A DNA stretch of 38,400 bases from the NCBI GenBank assembly GCA_017940565.1, contig JAGAYH010000012.1, positions 1 through 38,400 on the forward strand, given 5' to 3'. Below, in pieces: positions 22,726 to 30,340 of the stretch. The notes beneath the pieces are model-generated. The model was not told where the DNA came from. It did not search any database and saw only the letters and a program-made list of their open reading frames with translations. A program made the translations under genes and the position numbers. Each line of letters begins with the position of its first letter. Position 1 is the stretch's first letter. The stretch is from Bacteroidaceae bacterium (GTDB lineage Bacteria; Bacteroidota; Bacteroidia; Bacteroidales; Bacteroidaceae).

Positions 22726-24062
22726 TTTCCCAGCAGTTTGTCGGTGGCGGCTTGGGCGCGCTCGAAGTGGAACTCGTCGAGCAAATGCTCCATGTGTTGG
22801 CGTATCTGATCGTTGCAGAGATTGCCGATGCTGCCCTCGTGGGTGTGGCTGATGGCCTTGTCGGGTGTGAACTGGCCGGCCTCTATTTCGAGGCCCACCT
22901 GACGGTAGGCGTCGCGGAAGGGAGTGCCCTGGTAGACGCGGCGGTTCACTTCTTCCACGCTGAACATGGCATCGTAGCGTGCATCGTTGAGAATGTGCTC
23001 GTTCACCTCCATGCGCTCCACAATATAAGTGGCCATGTCAAGGCAGTCGTCCAACTCGTCGAAGGCGGGCACGAAGACTTCTTTGATGATTTGCAGGTCG
23101 CGGAAGTAGCCCGAGGGCAAGTTATTCATGATGAGCAACACCTGTGTGGGCAGCCCCTGCAGTTTGTTGCACTTGGCCCGGATGAGTTCAAACACGTCGG
23201 GGTTTTTCTTATGTGGCATGATGCTGCTGCCGGTGGTGCACTCGGCGGGCAGACGGACGAATCCGAAGTTCTGCGAATTGTACAGGCAGGCGTCGAAGGC
23301 CATCTTGGCCACTGTGCCGGCCACACTGGCCAGAGCCGAGGCCACGTTGCGCTCCGTCTTGCCGCGGCCCATTTGGGCGTACACCACGTTGTAGTTCATT
23401 CCTTCAAATCCCAACAGCTCGGTGGTCATGGTACGGTTGAGCGGGAACGATGAGCCGTAGCCGGCGGCGGAGCCCAGCGGATTACGGTTGGCCGTGCGGT
23501 AGGCGGCTTGCAGGAAGAGCATGTCGTCGGTGAGTCCCTCGGCGTAGGCGCCGAACCATAGGCCGAAACTGCTGGGCATGGCCACTTGCAGATGGGTGTA
23601 ACCGGGCATGAGCACCTCCTTGTAGCGTTCGCTCTGGCGCTGCAGGGCGTCGAAGAGGTTTTTTACCTTTTCTACCACGCGCTGCAGTCGGTCGCGGGTG
23701 AACAGTTTGAGGTCCACGAGCACCTGATCGTTGCGCGAGCGTCCGCTGTGTATTTTCTTGCCCATATCGCCTAGACGGCGGGTAAGCAGCAGTTCCACTT
23801 GCGAGTGCACGTCCTCGATGTCGTCTTCAATGACAAACTCGCCGCGCTGGCACAGGGTGTAGATGTCGCGGAGCTCGGCAAGAAGGGCGTCGAGCTCTTC
23901 CTTGGTAAGCAGTCCGATGCTTTCGAGCATGGTGATATGAGCCATGGAGCCCAACACGTCGTAGGGTGCCAGGTAGAGGTCGAGCTCGCGGTCGCGGCCT
24001 ACGGTGAAGCGGTCTATCTCGGCGTTCACCTGTACGTTCTTTTCCCAGAGTTTATTGGCCAT
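22722..24062 (-). CDS. argH: Argininosuccinate lyase
   Basis: ArgH cleaves argininosuccinate into arginine and fumarate, the last step of arginine synthesis in the cytoplasm. It has 446 residues, near the usual length, and belongs to the fumarase/aspartase superfamily. Readable regions include the N-terminal 'LWEKNVQVNAEIDRFTVGRD', 'DDIEDVHSQVELLL', 'KIHSGRSRNDQVLVDLKL', 'PGYTHLQVAMPSSFG' with the catalytic His, 'LGSAAGYGSSFPLNR', and the signature loop 'GSSIMPHKKNPDVFELIRA' with the catalytic Ser near 278. It lies 30 nt downstream of the SRPBCC gene and overlaps the lipoprotein gene. The pyrE/argH link joins pyrimidine and arginine synthesis, which share carbamoyl phosphate. Confidence 0.96.
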   Translation of the reverse strand: MANKLWEKNVQVNAEIDRFTVGRDRELDLYLAPYDVLGSMAHITMLESIGLLTKEELDALLAELRDIYTLCQRGEFVIEDDIEDVHSQVELLLTRRLGDMGKKIHSGRSRNDQVLVDLKLFTRDRLQRVVEKVKNLFDALQRQSERYKEVLMPGYTHLQVAMPSSFGLWFGAYAEGLTDDMLFLQAAYRTANRNPLGSAAGYGSSFPLNRTMTTELLGFEGMNYNVVYAQMGRGKTERNVASALASVAGTVAKMAFDACLYNSQNFGFVRLPAECTTGSSIMPHKKNPDVFELIRAKCNKLQGLPTQVLLIMNNLPSGYFRDLQIIKEVFVPAFDELDDCLDMATYIVERMEVNEHILNDARYDAMFSVEEVNRRVYQGTPFRDAYRQVGLEIEAGQFTPDKAISHTHEGSIGNLCNDQIRQHMEHLLDEFHFERAQAATDKLLGK

Positions 24063-24092
24063 CGGTAGTAATAGAGAATTGAGATTTATGAA

Positions 24093-24584
24093 TTACGCCA
24101 TGTCTGCGTAGGGCAGTCCGGCGAGCATGTTGGCAATGTTCTCCACACCATCCTGCAGGGGTTTGCTCACCATCTGCCTGATGAAGAAATTGAGCTCGGC
24201 GCGCAGGGTGAGACGCATCTTGCAGCTCATTGCGTCGAGCGGCAGCAGTTGTATCCACAGCGTGAGCGGAACGGGTGTGCCTTCGCCTTCCAGCTTGATG
24301 GTCTTGGGCTCCTCGCGCTCGATGATGCGCAGGGTGAGGCTGCCCATGGGCGTATTGCCTATGGAGAGGGAGTCGGGCTCGCAGGTCAGGCTGTCAAGAC
24401 GTTCGCTGAGATTGCCTATGTCGCCCATGTTGCGTTCCGAGGCTTCCTGACGTATGCGTTCCTGCAGGGCAGGGTCGCTGAGACGTTGCTTCAGGGCTTC
24501 GAGGTGACTGAGGTCGCTCAGATAGTCATAGACCGTCTGCTGCGGGTGGTTTATCGTTTTGATATTACTTACGAAATCGCTCAT
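24093..24584 (-). CDS. SRPBCC-fold (START/polyketide-cyclase-like) protein
   Basis: This 163-residue cytoplasmic protein is likely of the SRPBCC helix-grip fold. The start 'SNIKTINHPQQTVYDYLSDL' is the typical first strand and helix. The middle strands 'RIIEREEPKTIKLEGEG' and 'LTLWIQLLPLDAMSCKMRLT' lead to the long C-terminal helix 'VSKPLQDGVENIANMLAGLP'. Such proteins bind hydrophobic ligands or act as small hydrolases or cyclases; no ligand can be inferred. It sits between pyrE and argH on one transcript. Confidence 0.72.
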   Translation of the reverse strand: MSDFVSNIKTINHPQQTVYDYLSDLSHLEALKQRLSDPALQERIRQEASERNMGDIGNLSERLDSLTCEPDSLSIGNTPMGSLTLRIIEREEPKTIKLEGEGTPVPLTLWIQLLPLDAMSCKMRLTLRAELNFFIRQMVSKPLQDGVENIANMLAGLPYADMA

Positions 24585-24625
24585 GCGCTTTAGTTTTTAG
24601 AGTTTAGTGAAAAAGCAGGGCCCTG

Positions 24626-25258
24626 TTACTTTCCCCATTCTGCCGGGTTTTGGCGCCAAGCCTGTAGCATGGGCACCTGTTCCTCCTTGATATAGCCCGA
24701 CTTGAGGGCAGCCTCGACCACGGCCTGATAGTTGCTCACGGTAATGAGCTCCACGCCGGCGGTCTTGAAAGCCTCTTCGGCCACGGGGAAGCCATAGGTG
24801 AACGAAGCCACCATGCCCACCACCTCCACGCCAGCCTCGCGCAGGGCCTCGACGGCCTTCAGGCTGCTGCCGCCCGTGGAGATAAGGTCTTCCACCACTA
24901 CCACCTTCATGCCCGGCAGCAGTTGTCCCTCGATCTGGTTGGCCAGTCCGTGGTCTTTCGCTTTGGAGCGCACATAGACGAACGGCAGTCCCAGTTCGTC
25001 GGCTACCAGCGCCCCTTGCGGTATGGCTCCCGTAGCCACGCCGGCCACGGCGTTGGCCTGGGGGAAATGCTCCAGCACCAGGCGGCCCAGTTCAATCTTG
25101 ATGAACGAGCGCAGGGCGGGGTAGGAAAGCGTCTTGCGGTTGTCGCAGTAGAAGGGAGAGAGCCAGCCGCTGGCCCATGTGAATGGTTGCTGGGGCTGAA
25201 CCTTGATGGCTTGGATGCGCAGCAGCTCCTCAGCGTAGATAATGTCCATTGTCTTCAT
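24626..25258 (-). CDS. pyrE: Orotate phosphoribosyltransferase
   Basis: PyrE transfers the ribose phosphate of PRPP to orotate to form orotidine 5'-monophosphate in pyrimidine synthesis. It has 210 residues, normal length. Signatures are 'FTWASGWLSPFYCDNRKTL' (orotate-binding strand region), 'AVAGVATGAIPQGALVADEL', 'FVYVRSKAKDHGLANQIEG' (the flexible catalytic loop) and the PRPP motif 'VVVVEDLISTGGSSLKAVEA' at 119-138. The start at 25258 (MKTMDII) is supported by a TAnnTTTG box 30 nt upstream; the Met at residue 4 is an alternative. It heads the operon pyrE, SRPBCC, argH, lipoprotein. Confidence 0.94.
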   Translation of the reverse strand: MKTMDIIYAEELLRIQAIKVQPQQPFTWASGWLSPFYCDNRKTLSYPALRSFIKIELGRLVLEHFPQANAVAGVATGAIPQGALVADELGLPFVYVRSKAKDHGLANQIEGQLLPGMKVVVVEDLISTGGSSLKAVEALREAGVEVVGMVASFTYGFPVAEEAFKTAGVELITVSNYQAVVEAALKSGYIKEEQVPMLQAWRQNPAEWGK

Positions 25259-25287
25259 TATAGGATGGTCTTAACTGTTTTATGTTG

Positions 25288-25295
25288 CAAAGTTA
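25288..25295 (-). promoter_or_regulatory. Promoter -7 box of the pyrE operon
   Basis: The minus strand reads TAACTTTG (TAnnTTTG), 30 nt before the pyrE ATG. No TTG is seen at -33. It belongs to the 321-nt divergent gap that also holds repeat locus 5 and the promoter of the HExxH gene. Confidence 0.6.
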
Positions 25296-25352
25296 CGAAT
25301 AAACGAGCGTAAAGTCGGAAAGAAAATATCAGTTTTCAGCTTTTTAAACACG

Positions 25353-25415
25353 AAAACGGATTCCGTCGCGACGAAAACGGATATAGAAAATTCCAAGTCC
25401 GTTTTCGTTTCGGGA
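25353..25415 (+). repeat. 21-bp repeat array, locus 5 (3 units, AAAACGG type)
   Basis: Units begin at 25353, 25374 and 25395 with AAAACGGATTCC, AAAACGGATATA and AAGTCCGTTTTC. The first two closely match two units inside the tricorn-like protease gene (28500-28583), including the shared strings CGGATATAGAAAA and GATTCCGTCG. The array lies between the divergent pyrE and HExxH-gene promoters. Confidence 0.78.
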
Positions 25416-25546
25416 AGAAGGGGAAAGTCGGCGGAAACGGGTAATCGCCCCTCCAGCGTGGCCGTGATGCCGGATACAACTGCGCCGCTGAGGCGTCTGT
25501 GGAAAGAAATATGTGTCACCGCATCGTCCGTTTCCGAAAAATGACG

Positions 25547-25554
25547 TAATTTTG
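25547..25554 (+). promoter_or_regulatory. Promoter -7 box of the HExxH gene
   Basis: TAATTTTG matches TAnnTTTG, 25 nt before the ATG. No clear -33 TTG is seen. Confidence 0.5.
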
Positions 25555-25579
25555 CCTCTCTTACTTCAAAGACCGAAGG

Positions 25580-26020
25580 ATGAAGATTGACGGACTTCAC
25601 ATCAGCGGCGGCCACCGGTTGCTGCCGCCGCCGGGTTTCTTGGGCATCACGCTTTTCGGCCGTGTGTGGACACGCCACAGCCGTGAGGAATTGGCGGCGT
25701 TTCTGCAGACGGAGCGCGGGCGGGTGTTCGTCAATCATGAACGCATCCACCTGATACAGGCACGCACGTTGCGCTGGTGGGGGGTGTTCTATGCGGTTTA
25801 CTTCTGGTACTGGCTGAAGCTGTTCCTGGTGTCGTTCCATTCGCCGATGGCCTACCTGACCAACCCCTTTGAGATGGAGGCTTACGCTAACGAGCGGGAC
25901 CTGAACTTCAGGGTTTCGCATTGGCGCAATTTCCGGATGACGAACCGCCAGCGGCGGCGGTGGTACAAGGAACACGGCGAAACGTCGGAAAACGTTACAA
26001 AAAAACCGGGCGTCTCATAA
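25580..26020 (+). CDS. Small membrane protein with HExxH metal-binding motif
   Basis: This 146-residue protein contains 'VNHERIHLIQ', with H53-E54-R55-I56-H57 forming a canonical HExxH zinc-protease motif. One hydrophobic helix follows at about 66-86 ('WWGVFYAVYFWYWLKLFLV'). The acidic segment 'NPFEMEAYANERD' at 96-107 could supply the third metal ligand, as in gluzincins. The C-terminus is very basic ('TNRQRRRWYKEHG'). This is much smaller than known peptidase domains, so catalysis is not assured; it may be a minimal membrane-linked protease or a metal-binding protein. I know no function for it. The last codons (KKPGVS, stop) fall inside a 21-bp repeat palindrome, so its C-terminus may vary between strains. 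Confidence 0.66.
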   Translation: MKIDGLHISGGHRLLPPPGFLGITLFGRVWTRHSREELAAFLQTERGRVFVNHERIHLIQARTLRWWGVFYAVYFWYWLKLFLVSFHSPMAYLTNPFEMEAYANERDLNFRVSHWRNFRMTNRQRRRWYKEHGETSENVTKKPGVS

Positions 26021-26111
26021 TTTTGAGACGCCCGGTTCTGTGTTTTCTGAAACGCCGCTTCAAATTTTTGAGGCGCCGTTTGTGATTTTTGAGGCGCCGC
26101 TTTTGATTTCA
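26004..26111. repeat. 21-bp repeat array, locus 6 (5 units), overlapping a gene end
   Basis: Units begin at 26004, 26025 (this one 24 nt), 26049, 26070 and 26091. Cores are AACCGGGCGTCT, GAGACGCCCGGT, GAAACGCCGCTT, GAGGCGCCGTTT and GAGGCGCCGCTT. Units 1 and 2 form a 14-bp perfect inverted repeat (26004-26017 with 26024-26037) whose loop contains the TAA stop of the HExxH gene. It lies between convergent genes and may double as their terminator. Confidence 0.85.
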
Positions 26112-26165
26112 GTGGTCGGGCCTCTGTTGCGGAACGGTCAAAAAAACGTCGGTTGCAACCCTTCG

Positions 26166-27029
26166 CTATAGCGTCTTGGCGTCGAGGTCGGCGTAGTGGG
26201 GATGGTGGTCGGAGAGGTAGCGCCCCTCGCCGATGAGCGAATTCCAGACGTGGGCCCGCTTGACCTTGATGCCGGGGGTGATGAAGATAAAGTCTATTTT
26301 CTCGCCTTTGTCATCGGGAATGGTGCCCCAGGCGTGGTAGGAAGTGTGCATGCCGCTGGCCTTTTTGGCCACCTTGTAAGCATCGTTCATGGGGAAAATG
26401 CGTGTAATCATGTTCTGATAGGCCTGCGACTGGTCGGTGCAGTTGAAGTCGCCGGTGATGAGCACGGGCAGGTTGTTGGCCAGGCGGCTGAGGCGTTTCT
26501 TGATGAGTTCGGCCCCGTTGGTGCGGGCCTGCTCGCTGACGTGGTCCAGATGGGTGTTGGCGAAGATGAAGCTATTGCCGCTTTTCTTGTCTTGCAGCAA
26601 GGCCCAGGTGCAGATGCGGCGGCAGGCGGCGTTCCATCCGAACGAGGGTTCTTCAGGCGTTTCGCTGAGCCAGAAGGTGCCGCTGCCCATGAGTTGGTAG
26701 CGGTCTTTCCTGTAGAAGACGGGGCCGTATTCGCCGCCGTCCTTGCCGTCGTCGCGGCCCACACCGGCGTAGGCATAGGCCTTGAGTGTGTCGGCCAGAT
26801 ATTTCAGTTGTCCGGATTTGACTTCCTGCATGCCGAACACGTCGGGCTTCATGGCGTTGAGATATTGCACCACGTCGGCCTTGCGGTAGTCCCAGGCGTT
26901 GATGCCGTCGGAGGAGGTGGCCAGACGGATGTTGAAAGTCATGATGCGGAAGGTGCGGGCCTGCATGCTGGGGGTGAGCACTGCGAAGAGTGCCAGAAGA
27001 AGTAGGATGCGTTTCATGTTTTTGGTCAT
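26166..27029 (-). CDS. Exported endonuclease/exonuclease/phosphatase (EEP) family hydrolase
   Basis: This 287-residue metal-dependent phosphoester hydrolase of the EEP fold has a signal peptide (residues 1-24, 'MKRILLLLALFAVLTPSMQA' after a four-residue lead; the internal Met at 5 may be the start). Fold motifs appear in order: 'RIMTFNIRLA' (Asn metal ligand), 'MQEVKSGQL' (Glu metal ligand), 'FANTHLDHVSEQAR' (catalytic His and Asp), 'VLITGDFNCT' (Asp and Asn), 'KIDFIFITP' and 'YLSDHHPHYADL' (catalytic Asp-His). It could be a periplasmic or secreted nuclease, lipid phosphatase or sphingomyelinase-like enzyme; the sequence does not say which. It starts 30 nt downstream of the tricorn-like protease and is the last gene of the envelope operon. 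Confidence 0.85.
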   Translation of the reverse strand: MTKNMKRILLLLALFAVLTPSMQARTFRIMTFNIRLATSSDGINAWDYRKADVVQYLNAMKPDVFGMQEVKSGQLKYLADTLKAYAYAGVGRDDGKDGGEYGPVFYRKDRYQLMGSGTFWLSETPEEPSFGWNAACRRICTWALLQDKKSGNSFIFANTHLDHVSEQARTNGAELIKKRLSRLANNLPVLITGDFNCTDQSQAYQNMITRIFPMNDAYKVAKKASGMHTSYHAWGTIPDDKGEKIDFIFITPGIKVKRAHVWNSLIGEGRYLSDHHPHYADLDAKTL

Positions 27030-27059
27030 TGTTAGTGAAGATGTTTTAGTTTTTACGGT

Positions 27060-30000
27060 TTATTTCCCCAGCAGGTGGTCAATGGCGCGGCGCAGTTGGG
27101 CGTCGTCGCCGCTGAGCATCTGTTCGGGCGTGTTGTAGATTTCGATGTCAGGGTCGAGTTGCTGGTTCTCGAGCGGCCGGCCTTCGGTGTCGTTGCAGTA
27201 TATCTGGGGCAGGCCGCAGTTGAGGTGTGTGCCGGGAATCTGTTCCCACCACACGGCCGTCATGGTGCCGGCCACGGGTGTGCCGATGAGCTTGCCTATG
27301 CCCAGGGCTTTGTACATGTTTGGGAAACCGTGGGCGTTGGAGTAGCAGTCTTCGTTCATAAGGACGCACGAGGGGCGGTTCCAGCGCGTGTAGGGGTCGG
27401 CACCGAGTTCCTGGCCGCGCGAGACGAAGGTGAAGTACTGTTTGCCGCTGAGCAGCACGGCCAAGTCGCCGTGGAGCCAGCCGCCGCCGTTGTGACGCTC
27501 GTCAACGACGAGGGCCTGGCGGTTGCGGTATTTTCCGAGGATGTCGGAATAGACGGAGCGGAAGCTCTTGCTGTCCATGTCTTGCACGTGAACGTAACCG
27601 ATGCGTCCTTTGGAGTAGTCGTCGGTGAACTGTTGCTTGCGCTTCACCCAACGTTTGTAGAGGAGAGCCTTCTGGGCGGCCAGCGTGATGGGGCGCACGC
27701 TGATGTCGAAGGGCGCTTTGCCCTTGGGGCCGGTCACCCGGAGGCGCACCCATTTGCCTGCTCTTCCGGCCAGCAGGGGGAAGTAGTCCTGGTCCTTGAG
27801 AACGGGTTGCCCGTCGATGCTCTCGATAATGCTCCCCTTGGTAATCCGGCCGTCGTTGAGGTCAAGCGGTCCGCCCTCGACCACTTCGAGGATGCGCAGT
27901 CCGTCGCCGTCGTAGTCAGGGTCGAAGAAGGCGCCCAGGCTGGCCGTCGGGGCCGTGGCGGCGTCGGGACGGTAGCGCAGGCCCATGTGTGAGCAGTTGA
28001 GCTCGCCGATGAGTTCGCTGGCCAGTTCGCTCAGGTCACGCTCGTTGTCAATGTGGGGCAGGAACTGGCGGTAGTGGGCGGCATAGGCGGGGAAGTCGAT
28101 GCCGTGGAAGCGGACGTCGCAGAAGCGCTCGCGTATCTGGTTGACACAGTGGTCGAAGATGCTGGTGAAGCGCACGTTGCTCCGGCCGTCGGTCTCGGCT
28201 TGGAAGGGGATGTCGGTGGTCTTGTTGTCGTTCAGGCCGTACTTCTTGATTCTTCCGTTGCAGATGTAGAGGTTTTCGCCCTTCTTGTCGGGCAGGAACT
28301 GGCCGCCGCCGAAGCCTTTGCTGACGATTTTGGTGGAGTTCTCCTCCAGGTTGTGGAGCCACAGGTCGTAGCCGCCTTCGTAGCGGGCGGTGTAGAAGAA
28401 TTTTTTGCCGTCGGGCGTAAGGTACATCATGCCGAGGTTGCTGGAGTTGATGGTCAAACGTCTGACGCGGTCCTCGCAGTTTTCGAAGTCGAGGTTCAAC
28501 GGCTCAACCGTATCCGTTTTGTTTCCGACGGAATCGGATTTAGTGTTTTCTATATCCGATTTGTGTCCTTTCTTTCCGGTTTTCTTCGTTTCCTTGGTCT
28601 TCGTGGTATCGGCCTTTTCGTTCTCCTTCATGGCTTCGTAGAAGGCGCGGTCGTCCTTGCTCATGTTGGCCAGAGTCCAGGCCTCGCGGTCGAGATACAT
28701 GATGTAGGCGTCGTATTCGGCCCCCCAGCTGCCGTGGCTGCGGTAGCCCTGGCGGTCGCTGGCCCAGAGTATGGCTTTGCCGCCGAGGGTCCACTGGGGA
28801 CTGCGGTCGGTGTAGCCGCTGCGGGTGAGGTTGACCACCTGCTTGCCGTCGGCGCTGACCACAATGACGTCCTTGTTGTTCCACCCGCCCTCGGCGATGG
28901 AGGAGGTGAGCAGCCATCGGCTGTCGGGCGACCATTGGAAGCTGACGTCGCCGTCGGTGTAAGAGAAATTGTATTTGGCCGGCAGGGCGGTGGTGACCGT
29001 CTTGGAGCCTACGTCGTAGATGCGTATTTCGCGCCGGTTGGCCAGGAAGGCTATTTTCTTGCCGTCGGGCGAATAGACCGGGTGCATGAAAGGTTCCTTG
29101 CCTGCGACAAGTTCGGTCTCTTTGAACTCAGTGGCGTAGGTGAAGCACTTTTCGTTCTTGCGGGTCAGCGCCGTGGCGTAGAGATTCCACGTGCCGTTGC
29201 GCTCGGAGGCATATACCACGGTGCGTCCGTCGGGACTGAGGGTGGGGTCGTCCTCCTGCTCCACGGTGCGGGTGATGCGCTTGGTGGTGGCGTGGTCGGC
29301 GAGCGTGGCGTAGATGTCGCCGTTGGCGGCAAAGACCACTTCCTTCTCGTCTTTGCTGAGGCTGATGGACGAGGCTCCGTCGGTGATGGTGCGCGGGGCG
29401 TTGTATTCCTCAGTGTCGTCCATGGTGACCGTGATGTTCACGGGCTGGGGCTTGCTGCCCGGCCTCATGGTGTAGAGCGTGCCGTCCCAGGAGAAGCACA
29501 GCAGACCGTCGGCCGAGGCTGAAAGGTAGCGCACGGGGTGTTTGCTGAAATTGGTCAGCTGCACGGGCGTGCCGCCGTCGGTGGTGGCGGAATAGACGTT
29601 GATGATGCCGTCGCGCTCGCTCAGGAAATAGTAGGTCTTGCCGTCGCGGGCCCAGACGGGGTTGCGGTTTTCGGCGTTGTCGGTGGTCAGCTGGCGGAAG
29701 GTGCGCCCTTTCGCCGCGGTCTGTGTCAGGAAGAGGTCGCGCGTGATGGGCGAGCGGTGGTGCTTGCGCCAATTGTCCTCATAGCCTTTCTTGTTCTGGT
29801 AGAGCAGCTGCCCCTGGGCATTGACCGACACGGCGTCCATGGCAATGCCCGAAAACAGGACGGGGCGGTGGGCGTCGAGGTCCACGCTATATACCTGGGT
29901 GAAGTCGCCGGGCGACACGATGTCGCTCACCGTGTTCATATAATAGGCCGAGTAGAGCACGTGGCTGTTGTCAAGGAAGGCCAGCACCTGTTCATTGGCC

Positions 30001-30311
30001 GTATGGGTGGTGAGCCGCTTGGGCGTGCCGCCGTTGCGGCCGATGACGAAGACGTCCATATTGCCGTAGCGGTCGGATGAGAACGCTATGTGGCGTCCGT
30101 CTGGCGACCAGCAGGGGAACGCGTCGTAAGCCTTGTGCGATGTGAGCCGTTTGGCCTCGCCGCCGGCGGTGGGCACGGTGAAGATGTCGCCCTTATAGGC
30201 GAAAGCGATGGTTTGCCCGTCGGGCGAAATGGCGTTTTGGCGGAACCAGGCCTTTTGGGCCGGTGCCAGTGTGGCCGTAGCGGTCAGCAGTAATGTCAGC
30301 AAGTATTTCAT
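27060..30311 (-). CDS. Tricorn-like S41 family protease with WD40-like N-terminal propeller
   Basis: This 1083-residue exported serine protease has a signal peptide at 1-18 (MKYLLTLLLTATATLAPA). Residues of about 25-570 contain many PD40/TolB-type propeller repeats ('ISPDGQTIAFAYKGDIF', 'WSPDGRHIAFSSDRYGN', 'LSPDGRTVVYASERNG'). A lysine-rich linker follows at about 565-604, then a second propeller part, a PDZ domain near 795-860 ('LRILEVVEGGPLDL'), and the S41 catalytic domain with 'VDERHNGGGW' and 'NEDCYSNAHGFPNM' holding the probable nucleophile Ser991. It likely degrades peptides in the periplasm. It begins 29 nt after the kinase gene. The linker is built from the 21-bp repeat found in intergenic gaps of this window, so residues 577-604 are probably a repeat insertion. 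Confidence 0.9.
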   Translation of the reverse strand: MKYLLTLLLTATATLAPAQKAWFRQNAISPDGQTIAFAYKGDIFTVPTAGGEAKRLTSHKAYDAFPCWSPDGRHIAFSSDRYGNMDVFVIGRNGGTPKRLTTHTANEQVLAFLDNSHVLYSAYYMNTVSDIVSPGDFTQVYSVDLDAHRPVLFSGIAMDAVSVNAQGQLLYQNKKGYEDNWRKHHRSPITRDLFLTQTAAKGRTFRQLTTDNAENRNPVWARDGKTYYFLSERDGIINVYSATTDGGTPVQLTNFSKHPVRYLSASADGLLCFSWDGTLYTMRPGSKPQPVNITVTMDDTEEYNAPRTITDGASSISLSKDEKEVVFAANGDIYATLADHATTKRITRTVEQEDDPTLSPDGRTVVYASERNGTWNLYATALTRKNEKCFTYATEFKETELVAGKEPFMHPVYSPDGKKIAFLANRREIRIYDVGSKTVTTALPAKYNFSYTDGDVSFQWSPDSRWLLTSSIAEGGWNNKDVIVVSADGKQVVNLTRSGYTDRSPQWTLGGKAILWASDRQGYRSHGSWGAEYDAYIMYLDREAWTLANMSKDDRAFYEAMKENEKADTTKTKETKKTGKKGHKSDIENTKSDSVGNKTDTVEPLNLDFENCEDRVRRLTINSSNLGMMYLTPDGKKFFYTARYEGGYDLWLHNLEENSTKIVSKGFGGGQFLPDKKGENLYICNGRIKKYGLNDNKTTDIPFQAETDGRSNVRFTSIFDHCVNQIRERFCDVRFHGIDFPAYAAHYRQFLPHIDNERDLSELASELIGELNCSHMGLRYRPDAATAPTASLGAFFDPDYDGDGLRILEVVEGGPLDLNDGRITKGSIIESIDGQPVLKDQDYFPLLAGRAGKWVRLRVTGPKGKAPFDISVRPITLAAQKALLYKRWVKRKQQFTDDYSKGRIGYVHVQDMDSKSFRSVYSDILGKYRNRQALVVDERHNGGGWLHGDLAVLLSGKQYFTFVSRGQELGADPYTRWNRPSCVLMNEDCYSNAHGFPNMYKALGIGKLIGTPVAGTMTAVWWEQIPGTHLNCGLPQIYCNDTEGRPLENQQLDPDIEIYNTPEQMLSGDDAQLRRAIDHLLGK
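28500..28583 (-). repeat. 21-bp repeat array, locus 7: in-frame inside the tricorn-like gene
   Basis: Read on the coding (minus) strand, units begin at 28583, 28562, 28541 and 28520 with AAAACCGGAAAG, AAATCGGATATA, AAATCCGATTCC and AAAACGGATACG. They encode KTGKKGH, KSDIENT, KSDSVGN and KTDTVEP, residues 577-604. Because 21 nt is seven codons, the array keeps the frame. The first unit is the weakest member. Sequence matches to intergenic locus 5 show that this is the same family. Confidence 0.75.
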
Positions 30312-30340
30312 AAAGGTAATCTTTTTCCTGTTTCTCTCTG

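Noticed and set aside
28053..29522. Plus-strand frame of 489 codons opposite the tricorn-like protease
   Set aside because: It is a low-complexity Val/Gly/Ala-rich antisense shadow of a well-identified protease gene.
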